41,737 bases of DNA from the NCBI RefSeq assembly GCF_001665625.1, contig NZ_LZSY01000192.1, forward strand, positions 1 through 41,737. The letters run 5' to 3'. Shown here piece after piece: positions 8,451-16,334 of the stretch. Under the pieces are notes generated by a model, which saw nothing but the letters and a program-made list of their open reading frames with translations, was not told where the DNA came from and made no database searches. This DNA is from Mycolicibacterium peregrinum (GTDB lineage Bacteria > Actinomycetota > Actinomycetes > Mycobacteriales > Mycobacteriaceae). The stretch's first letter is position 1; every line of letters starts with the position of its first letter. Both the position numbers and the translations under genes were made by a program.

Positions 8451-8479
8451 TGTGCGAGATTTTCGCGAAAACTCGCACA
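8451..8479. repeat. 29-bp near-perfect palindrome, bidirectional terminator or repeat unit
   Basis: Arms tgtgcgag (8451-8458) and ctcgcaca (8472-8479) enclose the perfect palindrome ttttcgcgaaaa (8460-8471), leaving one unpaired A. It sits 5 bp after the reductase stop and 26 bp before the convergent dehydrogenase stop. It can fold on either strand, so it could end both transcripts. Confidence 0.65.
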
Positions 8480-8505
8480 TGTCTCCAGATTCGGCGCGTA
8501 ACCCC

Positions 8506-9561
8506 TCAGGGCCGCACCAGGATCCGGATCGGATTGCCCTCCTGGCGCTCCAGCTTGTCGATGCCCAGAGCAATATCCTCCAGCGACACGATCTCGCTGA
8601 TCGAGCGGGAGAGGTCCAGACGGCCCAGCGACACCAGCGTCGCCAACGTGGAGATGTCGACGTTCTGATAGCCCAGGTGGCCGAGCACCTGCTTCTGGGT
8701 AAGGCCGAACAACGACGTCGGACCGATCGTCGGCTCCTGGGCACTCATCCCGACCGCGACCAGTCGGCCGCCGACGGTCAGTTGGCTCAGCGCCTGCTCG
8801 AACGTCGACTTGAGTCCCACCGCGTCGAACGCCACGTCCAGACCACGGCCGCCGGTGACGTCGGCGATCTTCTCGCCCAGTCGCTCGTCGGCGGCGTCGA
8901 ATGCATAATCGGCGCCGAGTTCCAGCGCGCGCTCCAGCACCTCGGGCTTGATGTCGATGGCCACCACCGGCACCGCGCCCACCAACCGCGCCAGCTGCGC
9001 GATGTGCGTACCGACACCACCCAGTCCCCACACCCCGACCGACTCACCGATCCCGACCTTGCCGGTGCGCACCACCGCGCCGTACGGCGTCGATACCGCG
9101 TCGGCGAGGATCGCGGCCTGCTCCAGTGGCACGTTGTCCGGAACTCGCGTCAGCCCGACCGCCTGCGCCAACGTGTATTCGGCCCATGCCCCGTCATAAG
9201 CGAAGGCCATCAACCGGATTCGCATGCAATCGGCGATGTCGCCGCGAGCACAGTTCGGACATTCCATGCAGGGCCGGCCCGCCGCCACGATGACGCGGTC
9301 GCCCTCGGCCCAACCGGTGACGCCGGGGCCGAGCCGGGCGATGGTGCCCGACGCCTCGTGGCCCTGCGTCACCACCGGGGCCTGCGCCGGGAAGGTGCCG
9401 TTGATCAGGCTCAGGTCGGAATGGCAGATCCCGCAGAACGCCACCTTGACCAGAACCTCGCCCGGCCCCGGTTCCGGGATCGGAACATCCTCCACCACAA
9501 CTCTTTTGGTGTCAGCGTAGAAGCGCTCGGCTCGCATGGTCGGCCCAAGATCGGATGTCAT
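8506..9561 (-). CDS. Zinc-dependent alcohol dehydrogenase
   Basis: Medium-chain dehydrogenase of 351 aa that interconverts alcohols and aldehydes or ketones with NAD(P). Catalytic zinc ligands are in CGICHSD (about residue 42) and GHEASG. The structural zinc site has four cysteines in PCMECPNCARGDIADC (about residues 96-112). The Rossmann motif is GVWGLGGVGTH (about 175), with Asp in AIDIKPE, which favours NAD. The ATG at 9561 is chosen because AAGGGGA precedes it at proper spacing; ATG 9539 (MRAERFY) is the alternative. It is divergent from the glutamine amidotransferase gene and convergent with the Rv1059-like gene. Substrate unknown. Confidence 0.9.
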   Translation of the reverse strand: MTSDLGPTMRAERFYADTKRVVVEDVPIPEPGPGEVLVKVAFCGICHSDLSLINGTFPAQAPVVTQGHEASGTIARLGPGVTGWAEGDRVIVAAGRPCMECPNCARGDIADCMRIRLMAFAYDGAWAEYTLAQAVGLTRVPDNVPLEQAAILADAVSTPYGAVVRTGKVGIGESVGVWGLGGVGTHIAQLARLVGAVPVVAIDIKPEVLERALELGADYAFDAADERLGEKIADVTGGRGLDVAFDAVGLKSTFEQALSQLTVGGRLVAVGMSAQEPTIGPTSLFGLTQKQVLGHLGYQNVDISTLATLVSLGRLDLSRSISEIVSLEDIALGIDKLERQEGNPIRILVRP

Positions 9562-9626
9562 GGCGTCCCCTTCTACTACCCGGCTACTATCGGAAATCAT
9601 GGCACTTCATCGGGTGGGCTGAGGGC

Positions 9627-10481
9627 ATGTGCCGATTGTTCGGTCTGCACGCCGGGCGCCGGCTCGTGCCGGCGACCTTCTGGCTGCTGGACGCGCCCGA
9701 CAACCTTGCCGAGCAGAGCAGGCACAACCCCGACGGTACCGGCCTGGGCGTATTCGGGGCCGACGGCGTCGGAGTTCTGCACAAGGAGCCCGTCGCGGCC
9801 TGGCAGGATTCCGAATTCGCCACGGAGGCGCACGATGTCACCGCTACGACGTTCATCGCGCACGTCCGTTACGCGTCGACCGGGGCGCTCGACGTTGCGA
9901 ACACCCATCCCTTCCTCCAGGACGGCCGGATCTTCGCGCACAACGGCGTCGTCGAAGGATTGCCGGCCCTCGATGAGCGGCTGAAAGAACTGGGAGCCGC
10001 AGACCTGGTCAAAGGCCAGACCGACTCCGAACGCGTCTTCGCGCTCATCACCGCAGCCGTCCGGGCGAACGACGGTGACGTCGGCGCGGGCGTCGTCGAG
10101 GCCATCGGCTGGCTGGCCGACAACGTGCCGATCTACGCCGTCAACCTCCTGCTCAGCACGGCAACCGACATGTGGGCCCTGCGCTACCCCGATACCCACG
10201 ACCTGTACGTGCTCGACCGCAGAAACCCGGCACAGCGCCGTCTCCGCCTGCGCAGTGCTCGGATCCGTGCCGAATCCGAGCACCTGACCTCCCAGCCCTC
10301 GGTGGTGTTCGCCAGCGAACCGATGGACGGTGAGGACTGGCAGCTCATCGCCCCCGGCGAGTTGGTTCATGTCGACGCGGACCTGCGGATCGACCGGCAG
10401 CCGGCATTTCCGGACCCGCCGCGTCACGTGCTGCACCGCGACGACCTGTCCGCGAAGGCGGCCGCGTCGCAACACGCGTAG
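9627..10481 (+). CDS. Class II glutamine amidotransferase (Rv1061-like)
   Basis: Ntn-hydrolase-type glutaminase of 284 aa. The start is MCRLFGLHAG: Cys2 becomes N-terminal after Met removal and is the expected nucleophile. Other family motifs are HNPDGTGLG, FIAHVRYASTG, NTHPF and IFAHNGVVEG, all typical of YafJ-type stand-alone amidotransferases. No synthetase domain follows, so the ammonia acceptor is unknown; isolated members include gamma-glutamyl hydrolases such as EgtC. The ATG at 9627 must be the start because the Cys has to be residue 2; the frame is open upstream. Length and position match Rv1061 (287 aa, as recalled). It is probably co-transcribed with the patatin 35 bp downstream. 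Confidence 0.85.
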   Translation: MCRLFGLHAGRRLVPATFWLLDAPDNLAEQSRHNPDGTGLGVFGADGVGVLHKEPVAAWQDSEFATEAHDVTATTFIAHVRYASTGALDVANTHPFLQDGRIFAHNGVVEGLPALDERLKELGAADLVKGQTDSERVFALITAAVRANDGDVGAGVVEAIGWLADNVPIYAVNLLLSTATDMWALRYPDTHDLYVLDRRNPAQRRLRLRSARIRAESEHLTSQPSVVFASEPMDGEDWQLIAPGELVHVDADLRIDRQPAFPDPPRHVLHRDDLSAKAAASQHA

Positions 10482-10516
10482 CTGCCCCTCGAGGAGCCCT
10501 GGCACACTCGACTGTC

Positions 10517-11374
10517 GTGACTTCCAAACGCGCACTGGTCCTCGCCGGTGGCGGTATCGCAGGCATCGCCTGGGAAACCGGCATCCTGCAGGGCATCGCC
10601 GACGAATCCCCCGAAACAGCCGATGCATTGCTGGCCGCCGATGTGCTGGTCGGAACGTCGGCGGGTTCGACGGTGTCCGCGCAGATCAGCAGCGGGCTGC
10701 CTCTGGAGGAGCTGTTCGAGCGCCAGATCGGCGCGGAATCGGCCGAACTCGATCCCGGCGTGAGTATCGACACCGTCACCGACCTGTTCGTCAAGGCCGT
10801 GCTGACACCCAACACCACCAAGGCGCAGAAGCTGCAGCAGATCGGTGCCGTGGCACTGAGCGCCGCGACGGTCGATCCGGCCGTGCGGCGCAAGGTCATC
10901 GAAGCGCGCCTCCCGTCGCATGACTGGCCCTCTCGGGTGCTGCGGATCTCGGCCGTCGACATCGATACCGGCGAACTGGTGACGCTGGACCGGGACTCGG
11001 GAGTGTCGCTGGTCGACGCGGTGGAGGCCAGTTGCGCGGTGCCCGCGGTGTGGCCGATCGTGACGATAGCCGGCCGCCGGTTCATGGACGGCGGCATCGG
11101 CAGTGCGGTCAACATGGTGCTGGCCGCCGACTGCGACACCGTGGTGGCCCTGGTGCCGCAGGGCCGCTCGACACCGTCGCCATTCGGGACTGGCGCCGCG
11201 CAGGAGATCGACCTTTTCGCCGGACGATCGCTCGGGATCTTCGCCGACGACGAGTCCCTGGCCGCCTTCGGGGAGAACCCGCTCGACCCCGCCTGCCGGG
11301 TGCCCTCAGCACAGGCCGGACGGGCACAGGGACGGCGTCTGGCGGCCGAGGTCGCGAAGTTCCTCGCGGACTGA
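10517..11374 (+). CDS. Patatin-like phospholipase (Rv1062-like)
   Basis: Serine acyl hydrolase of 285 aa using a Ser-Asp dyad. Seen: the glycine-rich oxyanion loop LVLAGGGIAGIAWE (residues 7-20), the nucleophile motif GTSAG (about 45-49), and the Asp motif DGGIGSA (about 191). No signal peptide, so it is probably cytoplasmic, acting on lipids at the inner membrane. GTG start. Length matches Rv1062 (285 aa, as recalled). Its stop is directly adjacent, with no gap, to the stop of the convergent second patatin; the pair are distant relatives facing tail to tail. Confidence 0.87.
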   Translation: MTSKRALVLAGGGIAGIAWETGILQGIADESPETADALLAADVLVGTSAGSTVSAQISSGLPLEELFERQIGAESAELDPGVSIDTVTDLFVKAVLTPNTTKAQKLQQIGAVALSAATVDPAVRRKVIEARLPSHDWPSRVLRISAVDIDTGELVTLDRDSGVSLVDAVEASCAVPAVWPIVTIAGRRFMDGGIGSAVNMVLAADCDTVVALVPQGRSTPSPFGTGAAQEIDLFAGRSLGIFADDESLAAFGENPLDPACRVPSAQAGRAQGRRLAAEVAKFLAD

Positions 11375-12391
11375 TCAGCCGTCGAGTGCGCGCGCGGTCA
11401 ACTCGCGGCCGACATCGATGACCTCTGCGGCACGGTGGAACTCCAGGCTGCGGCACACCGTGCGCGGCACCTCGATGAGCAGGTCGGGCGGATAGGCCGC
11501 CAACGTGTGCCGGGCCAGCGCGGCCTGGGCGATGTCGACGGCACGGTTCAGCACCTCGAAGCTGCCGAGACGCGGAACCTCGACCGGATCGGGGGCTTCG
11601 ACAGGGGCGCTGGTGTCTTCGGCGGCGACAGGTTCGACAGCATCGGCCGCCTCATCGGACTCAACACCGTCCTCGGGTGGAAGCGAGGCCCCGAAACGGC
11701 TCAGCACCGCGCGGGCGGTCGGCCGGTCCAACACCGACCGCACCGAGGCAGTATCCAGCACAGCTGAAGTGCTGCGCATCATGCGGTTGAGCCACTCGGC
11801 GGTGGGACGTCGTTCCGGGTCATCGGGGGTGGCCGCGGCGGTGCCCGGGTCGCCACCGGACAGGCTGACCGCGATCGTCAGGTCGGCGTTGACCGCGGCG
11901 ATCGGCGCCATCGGAAGAGGGTCGAGGATGCCGCCATCGCCGAGCAGACGACCGTTGAGGACGTGCGGCGCGATCACGCCGGGGATGGCGATCGATGCCC
12001 GGATCGCCGAATCCACCGGGCCGCGTTGCAGCCACACCGACTTGCCCGCGATGAGATCGGTGGCAACCGCGGTGTAGGGGATCGGCAGATCCTCGATGGT
12101 GGCCTCGCCGAGGATGTCGCGGACCGCGTCGAGGATCTTCTCGGCACGCAGGATGCCGGACGCGGTGATCGACGGGTCCAGCAGCCGCAACACCGCCCGC
12201 TGGGTCAAAGTCCGTGCCCAGTCGGAGAAATCGTCGAGCTTTCCCGCCGCGTGCAGGCCGCCGACCAGCGCGCCCATCGATGATCCGGACACCCCGATGA
12301 CCTCGTAACCACGATCGCAGAGCTCGTTGATCACTCCGATGTGCGCGTAGCCACGGGCACCACCACTGCCGAGGGCCAGAGCAACACGCAT
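11375..12391 (-). CDS. Patatin-like phospholipase (Rv1063c-like)
   Basis: Patatin/RssA-type serine hydrolase of 338 aa. The oxyanion loop is LALGSGGARGYAHIGV (residues 5-20), the nucleophile Ser38 is in SGSSMGALVGG, and the catalytic Asp is in GDGGILDPLP (about 155). After the catalytic domain comes an acidic, low-complexity linker rich in Ala, Glu, Pro and Asp, then a C-terminal helical part (FEVLNRAVDIAQAALARHTL). This second half is typical of the mycobacterial members. ATG at 12391; the ribosome site is weak, and the frame remains open upstream. Convergent with the other patatin. Confidence 0.87.
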   Translation of the reverse strand: MRVALALGSGGARGYAHIGVINELCDRGYEVIGVSGSSMGALVGGLHAAGKLDDFSDWARTLTQRAVLRLLDPSITASGILRAEKILDAVRDILGEATIEDLPIPYTAVATDLIAGKSVWLQRGPVDSAIRASIAIPGVIAPHVLNGRLLGDGGILDPLPMAPIAAVNADLTIAVSLSGGDPGTAAATPDDPERRPTAEWLNRMMRSTSAVLDTASVRSVLDRPTARAVLSRFGASLPPEDGVESDEAADAVEPVAAEDTSAPVEAPDPVEVPRLGSFEVLNRAVDIAQAALARHTLAAYPPDLLIEVPRTVCRSLEFHRAAEVIDVGRELTARALDG

Positions 12392-12698
12392 ATGACCATT
12401 CTGAAGCACCTGAGGGGGATGGTCACCACCTCGACCCGGATCCGCGGCGCCGCTACCGAAAGTCTTAGAACATGGTTTGAGACGAGTTCTCGCTGCGCCG
12501 TACGCAGGCGATGCCAATTAACATCAGTACGAGGATATTTCGGCCTGTCCTGTGCCGCTGAACGGGCAGGATGGCCATATTCGTGGGCTGGCATGATTGC
12601 ACAGTCAGCCATTTCGAAGATGTGCAGATCGGCACTGCTGGGCCAGGCCCCGGATGCCTACCGTTCTGGCATCAGGTCAACCGACAACAGGAGAAGGC
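12392..12698. other. Divergent intergenic region without a clear gene
   Basis: This 307-bp gap separates the divergent patatin and glutamate-type dehydrogenase genes and must hold both promoters. It is less GC-rich than the genes. An AGAAC ... GTTCT inverted pair spaced by 14 bp lies at 12467-12490. Short purine-rich sequence (aggagaagg) at the right end is the ribosome site of the dehydrogenase. I see no convincing -10/-35 pair or operator. Confidence 0.4.
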
Positions 12699-13988
12699 GT
12701 GACCACGATCGAACACACTGCGGCCGACCCCGCCCAGCTGGCCACCCCGGGAAATCCGTTCGACGACGCGCGTGCTCAGTTGCACGACGCTGTCACGATC
12801 CTCGGCTACGACGACGGCACGTACGAGCTGCTGGCCAACCCGCGACGTGAGCTCACCGTGGCAGTACCGCTGCATCGGGACTCCGGTGAGATGGAGCTCC
12901 TCATCGGACATCGGGTGCAACACAACGTCTCTCGCGGTCCGGCGAAAGGCGGGTTGCGCTATTCCCCCGACGTGACACTCGACGAAGTCCGTGCCCTGGC
13001 GATGTGGATGACGTGGAAGTGTGCGCTGCTCGACGTGCCCTATGGCGGCGCGAAAGGCGGCATCCGCATCGATCCGCGTCAGTACAGCCGCTCGGAACTG
13101 GAGCGGGTCACCCGTCGCTACACCAGTGAGATCAGTCCGCTGATCGGGCCGGACCATGACATCCCCGCACCCGATGTCGGCACCGACGAGCAGACCATGG
13201 CCTGGATGATGGATACCTATTCCGTCCAGAAGGGGCACACTGTTCTCGGTGTCAGCACCGGAAAACCGGTGAGCCTCGGCGGTTCTCTGGGCCGCGCCAC
13301 GGCGACGTCGCGCGGGGTCGTTCATGTCGCGCTGGCCGCCCTGCGGTCCCGAGGCATCCGCGCCGACGGTGCCACCGCGGCGGTGCAGGGCTTCGGGAAG
13401 GTCGGCCGGCACGCAGCACGCTTCCTGGCGGATGCGGGCATGCGCGTGGTCGCCGTATCCGACCAGTACGGCGCCATCAGAGCAGATTCCGGCCTCGACG
13501 TCGCCTCGCTGGCCAGCCATGTCGACGCGACCGGTTCGGTGATCGGTTTTGCGGATGCCGACGCGACCACCAACGAGGATCTGCTCGGCGCCGACGTCGA
13601 CCTGTTGGTTCCGGCTGCGGTCGAAGGGGTCATCCACGCGGGTAATGCAGCGCAGATCAAGGCGTCGATCGTCGTCGAGGGTGCCAACGGCCCCACGACG
13701 CCCGAGGCCGATCGGCTACTCGATGAGGCTGGAACACTGGTGGTTCCCGATATTCTCGCCAATGCCGGCGGTGTCATCGTGTCGTATTTCGAGTGGGTGC
13801 AAGCCAATCAGGCCTATTGGTGGGGCGCCGACGAAGTCGAGGCCCGGCTGGCCGAACGCATGCTGACCGCCTGGGAGCACGTCAGCGCCCACGCCGAGAA
13901 ACTGCGCCTACCACTTCGAGCCGCCGCGACCTGCCTGGCCGTCGAACGTGTTGCCCAGGCCGGACAACTCCGCGGGCTCTACCCGTAG
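12699..13988 (+). CDS. Glu/Leu/Phe/Val dehydrogenase family protein
   Basis: Amino-acid dehydrogenase of 429 aa, most like NAD-dependent glutamate dehydrogenases, which interconvert glutamate and 2-oxoglutarate plus ammonia. Seen: GPAKGGLRY and the catalytic-lysine motif YGGAKGGIR (about residue 114), the binding motif PAPDVGTDEQTMAWMMD, the nucleotide-binding AVQGFGKVGRHAARFL (about 229), and the late EGANGPTTPEAD and ANAGGVIVSYFEW blocks. GTG 12699 is chosen because AGGAG lies 5 bp before it; the longer open frame lacks family similarity. This gene and sulP are not present between Rv1063c and lpqV in M. tuberculosis as I recall it. Confidence 0.88.
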   Translation: MTTIEHTAADPAQLATPGNPFDDARAQLHDAVTILGYDDGTYELLANPRRELTVAVPLHRDSGEMELLIGHRVQHNVSRGPAKGGLRYSPDVTLDEVRALAMWMTWKCALLDVPYGGAKGGIRIDPRQYSRSELERVTRRYTSEISPLIGPDHDIPAPDVGTDEQTMAWMMDTYSVQKGHTVLGVSTGKPVSLGGSLGRATATSRGVVHVALAALRSRGIRADGATAAVQGFGKVGRHAARFLADAGMRVVAVSDQYGAIRADSGLDVASLASHVDATGSVIGFADADATTNEDLLGADVDLLVPAAVEGVIHAGNAAQIKASIVVEGANGPTTPEADRLLDEAGTLVVPDILANAGGVIVSYFEWVQANQAYWWGADEVEARLAERMLTAWEHVSAHAEKLRLPLRAAATCLAVERVAQAGQLRGLYP

Positions 13989-14004
13989 CGCCGATTCGGC
14001 CAGA

Positions 14005-14036
14005 CCTGCCGCCACACGGAATGCATCCGTGGCAGG
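14005..14036 (+). promoter_or_regulatory. Hairpin covering the sulP ribosome-binding site
   Basis: CACGGA (14015-14020) pairs with TCCGTG (14026-14031), and CCTGC (14005-14009) with GCAGG (14032-14036), leaving a 5-nt bulge on the 5' side. The only plausible Shine-Dalgarno for sulP, gcaggg, is largely inside the 3' arm, 8 bases before GTG 14045. It could be the end of the upstream transcript, a translational brake, or both. Confidence 0.4.
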
Positions 14037-14044
14037 GTTGACCC

Positions 14045-15751
14045 GTGGCTGCGCCAACATTCGCGCGAAAACTGGGCCGTCCCAAGCCCCGTGATGTCAT
14101 CGCCGGCCTGGTAACCGGTCTGTTCTCCATTCCGGAAGGCATGGCCTACGCCAGCATCGGCGGTTTCAACCCGGTCACCGGTATCTATGCCGGTGTCATG
14201 CCCGGCATCATCGGATCACTGTTCGCCCGCACGGTGCTGATGGTGACGACGTTGACCAGTGCGATCGCCCTGACGTCGCGCAGTGTGCTCAAGGAAGCCG
14301 GTCTCGACCCGGCAGACCCGGCCAACGTCGCCGCACTGGCCCTCGTGGTCGGTGTCGTGATGCTGTTGTTCGGTCTCCTACGGTTCGGCTCGATCATGAA
14401 CTTCGTCTCCAACGCGGTGATGACAGGCTTCTCCACCGGCATTGCCTTGCAGATCATCGCCGGTGTACTCGGCGACTCGACGGGGTACAAGCCGCAGAGT
14501 GGCAACACCATCGGCAAGTTCATCGACTCGCTCGCACACATCGGGCTGTGGCACCCTGCGGCGGTAGGCGTGGCGCTGGGCACCGTGGCGGTATGGGCGG
14601 TGTTCCACTTCATCAAGCCGTTCGAATCCTTCGCGACGTTGCTCGCGCTCGTGGTGGTCACCGCGGTGGTGGCCGTCGCGCACATCGACGTCGAAACCGT
14701 CGGCGACATCGCATCGATCGCGAATGCGCTTCCGCCCGTGACCGTTCCGAACTTCGCTGCCATGCCCGAACTGATCGTCGGCGGCGTGGCAGTGGCACTC
14801 GTCGCGCTGGCCCAGGCCGCCGGAATCTCGGCGGCGGTGCCGAACCCGGATGGCAGCCGCACCAACATGAACGGGGATTTCCTGGCCCAGGGCGCGGCCA
14901 ATGTGGCCGGCGGGCTGTTCGGCGCGCTGCCTGCCGGCGGCTCACTGTCGCGGACCGGGGTGGCGACCTCGGCGGGGGCTCAGACCCGGTGGGCCGGCAT
15001 CTTCGCCGGGCTGTGGCTGGCCGTGCTGGTGCTGGTCGCGGGGTCGGCCGCCGAGATCATCCCGATGCCGGTGATCGGCGGGCTGATCCTGGTGATCGGC
15101 GCCGAACTGGTGGTCGGCCGGCTGCCCGACATCAAGCTGGTGCTGCGGGTCGCCCCGTTGTCGGCGGTGGCGATGCTGGTGACGTTCGCGGCCACCACCC
15201 AGCTGCCGCTGCACACCGCGATCCTGATCGGCGTGATCACCTCGCTGGTGCTCTACTGCGCCAAGGCGGCCGAGACCGCGCAGCTGATGGCGCTGACTCC
15301 GGACCCGGACGGCGGCTGGCAGCAGTCACCCGTACCCGAGCAGTGCGCGAGCAACGACGTCACCGTGCTGCACTACGCCGGGGTCGGGCTCTTCGCCGAA
15401 GTGGCCCGCATCGACGAAACCTGGCCGCGCGCCGAAGGCACCACCAATGCCGTCGTGGTGCTCAGCCTCCGGGCGCTGCCCGACGTGCCGTCGTCGGTGA
15501 CGATCAAAGCCTTGCGGCGCTGGGCTGGCCAGCTGACGGCCAACAACGGCAAGCTCATCATCTCCGGAGTCAACCCCGGCACCGCCGAGGTGCTGCGGCG
15601 CGGGGGACTCGACGACTTGCTGGGCGATGACGGCATCGTCCCGGCCGACGACCGGATCTTCGGTGCGCTCGACACCGCCGTCGAGCATGGCCGGGCCTGG
15701 GTGGCTGCCCAGGGTAGTCAGGGGGATTTACCGCAGCGTGATTCGAACTGA
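14045..15751 (+). CDS. SulP-family anion permease with STAS domain
   Basis: SLC26/SulP transporter of 568 aa, probably moving sulfate, bicarbonate or another small anion. The N-terminal part has the family signature around IPEGMAYASIGGFNPVTGIYAG, then about 10-12 membrane helices. The second signature lies in NMNGDFLAQGAANVAGGLFGALPAGGSLSRTG. The C-terminal STAS region (from about residue 435) contains TVLHYAGVGLFAEVARID and a LIISGVNPGTAEVLRRGGL strand. GTG start, 56 bp after the dehydrogenase stop. Proximity to cysteine dioxygenase and rhodanese makes a sulfur anion attractive, but many mycobacterial SulP proteins carry bicarbonate. Confidence 0.88.
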   Translation: MAAPTFARKLGRPKPRDVIAGLVTGLFSIPEGMAYASIGGFNPVTGIYAGVMPGIIGSLFARTVLMVTTLTSAIALTSRSVLKEAGLDPADPANVAALALVVGVVMLLFGLLRFGSIMNFVSNAVMTGFSTGIALQIIAGVLGDSTGYKPQSGNTIGKFIDSLAHIGLWHPAAVGVALGTVAVWAVFHFIKPFESFATLLALVVVTAVVAVAHIDVETVGDIASIANALPPVTVPNFAAMPELIVGGVAVALVALAQAAGISAAVPNPDGSRTNMNGDFLAQGAANVAGGLFGALPAGGSLSRTGVATSAGAQTRWAGIFAGLWLAVLVLVAGSAAEIIPMPVIGGLILVIGAELVVGRLPDIKLVLRVAPLSAVAMLVTFAATTQLPLHTAILIGVITSLVLYCAKAAETAQLMALTPDPDGGWQQSPVPEQCASNDVTVLHYAGVGLFAEVARIDETWPRAEGTTNAVVVLSLRALPDVPSSVTIKALRRWAGQLTANNGKLIISGVNPGTAEVLRRGGLDDLLGDDGIVPADDRIFGALDTAVEHGRAWVAAQGSQGDLPQRDSN

Positions 15752-15757
15752 CGGCGC

Positions 15758-16216
15758 CTAGCTGCAGAGCTCGTCGGCCGCCGCCTGCGCCGCGACGATC
15801 ACCGCGGCCTGACGGCCCGGCTCCAGCTCGGGCCACGCCACGTTGTAGGTGCCCGGACCAGGTACGGCTCCCGGAGCCTGCAGGCTTGCCAGGTAGGGCT
15901 CGATCTGTGCCTTGAGGTCCCCGCCCTTGCCCTCCATCCAGATCTTGGCGGCGTGACAGGCCTGGAAATACTCCTCTTCGGTGGACTGGGCGTCGGCGCC
16001 GACCGCCGTCGTGACCCCGCCGGGGGACGTCGCGATCTCGCCGGGCCTGACCGTCGGGGCCGCTGCCTCGGTGGTTGCGGTGGCTTGCGACGACGGTGCC
16101 GCCGACTCCCCGGACTGATCCTTGTCGGCCTGTGTCGAGCATCCGATGAGCAGGCTCAGACCGGCGGCTGCGACGGTTCCGGCGGTCAAGCGGGTGGTCC
16201 ACGTGTAACGGCGCAT
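15758..16216 (-). CDS. lpqV: Lipoprotein LpqV
   Basis: Predicted lipoprotein of 152 aa. The N-terminal signal is basic then hydrophobic and ends in the lipobox LLIG-Cys (Cys about residue 26), where diacylglyceryl attachment and cleavage are expected. A Ser/Ala/Thr-rich low-complexity linker follows, then a small globular domain with two cysteines (FQACHAAK and the final ELCS) and a conserved WPELEPGRQAAVIVAAQAAADELC ending. Order and architecture match LpqV (Rv1064c). Function unknown. The ATG is preceded at 6 bp by a -10 element, so the message is probably leaderless. Convergent with sulP, 6 bp apart. Confidence 0.82.
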   Translation of the reverse strand: MRRYTWTTRLTAGTVAAAGLSLLIGCSTQADKDQSGESAAPSSQATATTEAAAPTVRPGEIATSPGGVTTAVGADAQSTEEEYFQACHAAKIWMEGKGGDLKAQIEPYLASLQAPGAVPGPGTYNVAWPELEPGRQAAVIVAAQAAADELCS

Positions 16217-16222
16217 CCCGCC

Positions 16223-16228
16223 AATCTA
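16223..16228 (-). promoter_or_regulatory. -10 element of a leaderless lpqV promoter
   Basis: TAGATT on the minus strand, 6 bp before the lpqV ATG. It overlaps by two bases a weaker TATGCA on the plus strand that may serve the upstream ORF at 16245, so the two promoters would be mutually exclusive. Confidence 0.5.
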
Positions 16229-16244
16229 TGCAACACTGGCGGCC

Positions 16245-16289
16245 ATGACGGAAGGGACCGGATTCCAGGAGTGTTGTCGGGCTCGCTAG
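16245..16289 (+). CDS. Upstream ORF with tandem Cys codons (putative cysteine attenuator)
   Basis: ATG to TAG, encoding MTEGTGFQECCRAR. The two TGT codons are at 16272-16277. The segment 16260-16273 (the codons GGA TTC CAG GAG plus the first two bases of Cys) is complementary over 14 consecutive positions, 9 Watson-Crick and 5 G-U, to 16316-16329, which contains the TTGGAG ribosome site of the cysteine dioxygenase gene. There is no ribosome site before the uORF, and weak -10-like sequence lies just upstream, consistent with leaderless translation. Leaderless polycysteine ORFs acting as cysteine-responsive attenuators have been described in mycobacteria; this one fits that class but controls a cysteine-degrading enzyme. 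Confidence 0.6.
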   Translation: MTEGTGFQECCRAR

Positions 16290-16315
16290 CGCGCCTGTCT
16301 GCCCTGTTCCGCCGT

Positions 16316-16329
16316 CATTCTTGGAGTTT
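16316..16329 (+). promoter_or_regulatory. Shine-Dalgarno region of the cysteine dioxygenase gene, sequestrable by the uORF
   Basis: TTGGAG (16321-16326) lies 8 bases before ATG 16335. The flanking 14 bases can pair without gaps to 16260-16273 in the Cys-Cys uORF, which would hide the ribosome site unless a ribosome covers the uORF arm. Confidence 0.55.
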
Positions 16330-16334
16330 CTCTG

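Noticed and set aside
7201..8478. Minus-strand open frame of 425 codons
   Set aside because: Antisense to the Rv1059-like gene, which has a ribosome site and a Rossmann motif.
12466..12490. Possible KstR or LexA box (tagaacatggtttga ... gttct)
   Set aside because: The two AAC/GTT half-sites are spaced by 3 rather than 2 (KstR) or 4 (LexA) bases.
12672..13637. Minus-strand open frame of 321 codons
   Set aside because: Antisense to the glutamate-type dehydrogenase, with no recognisable domain.
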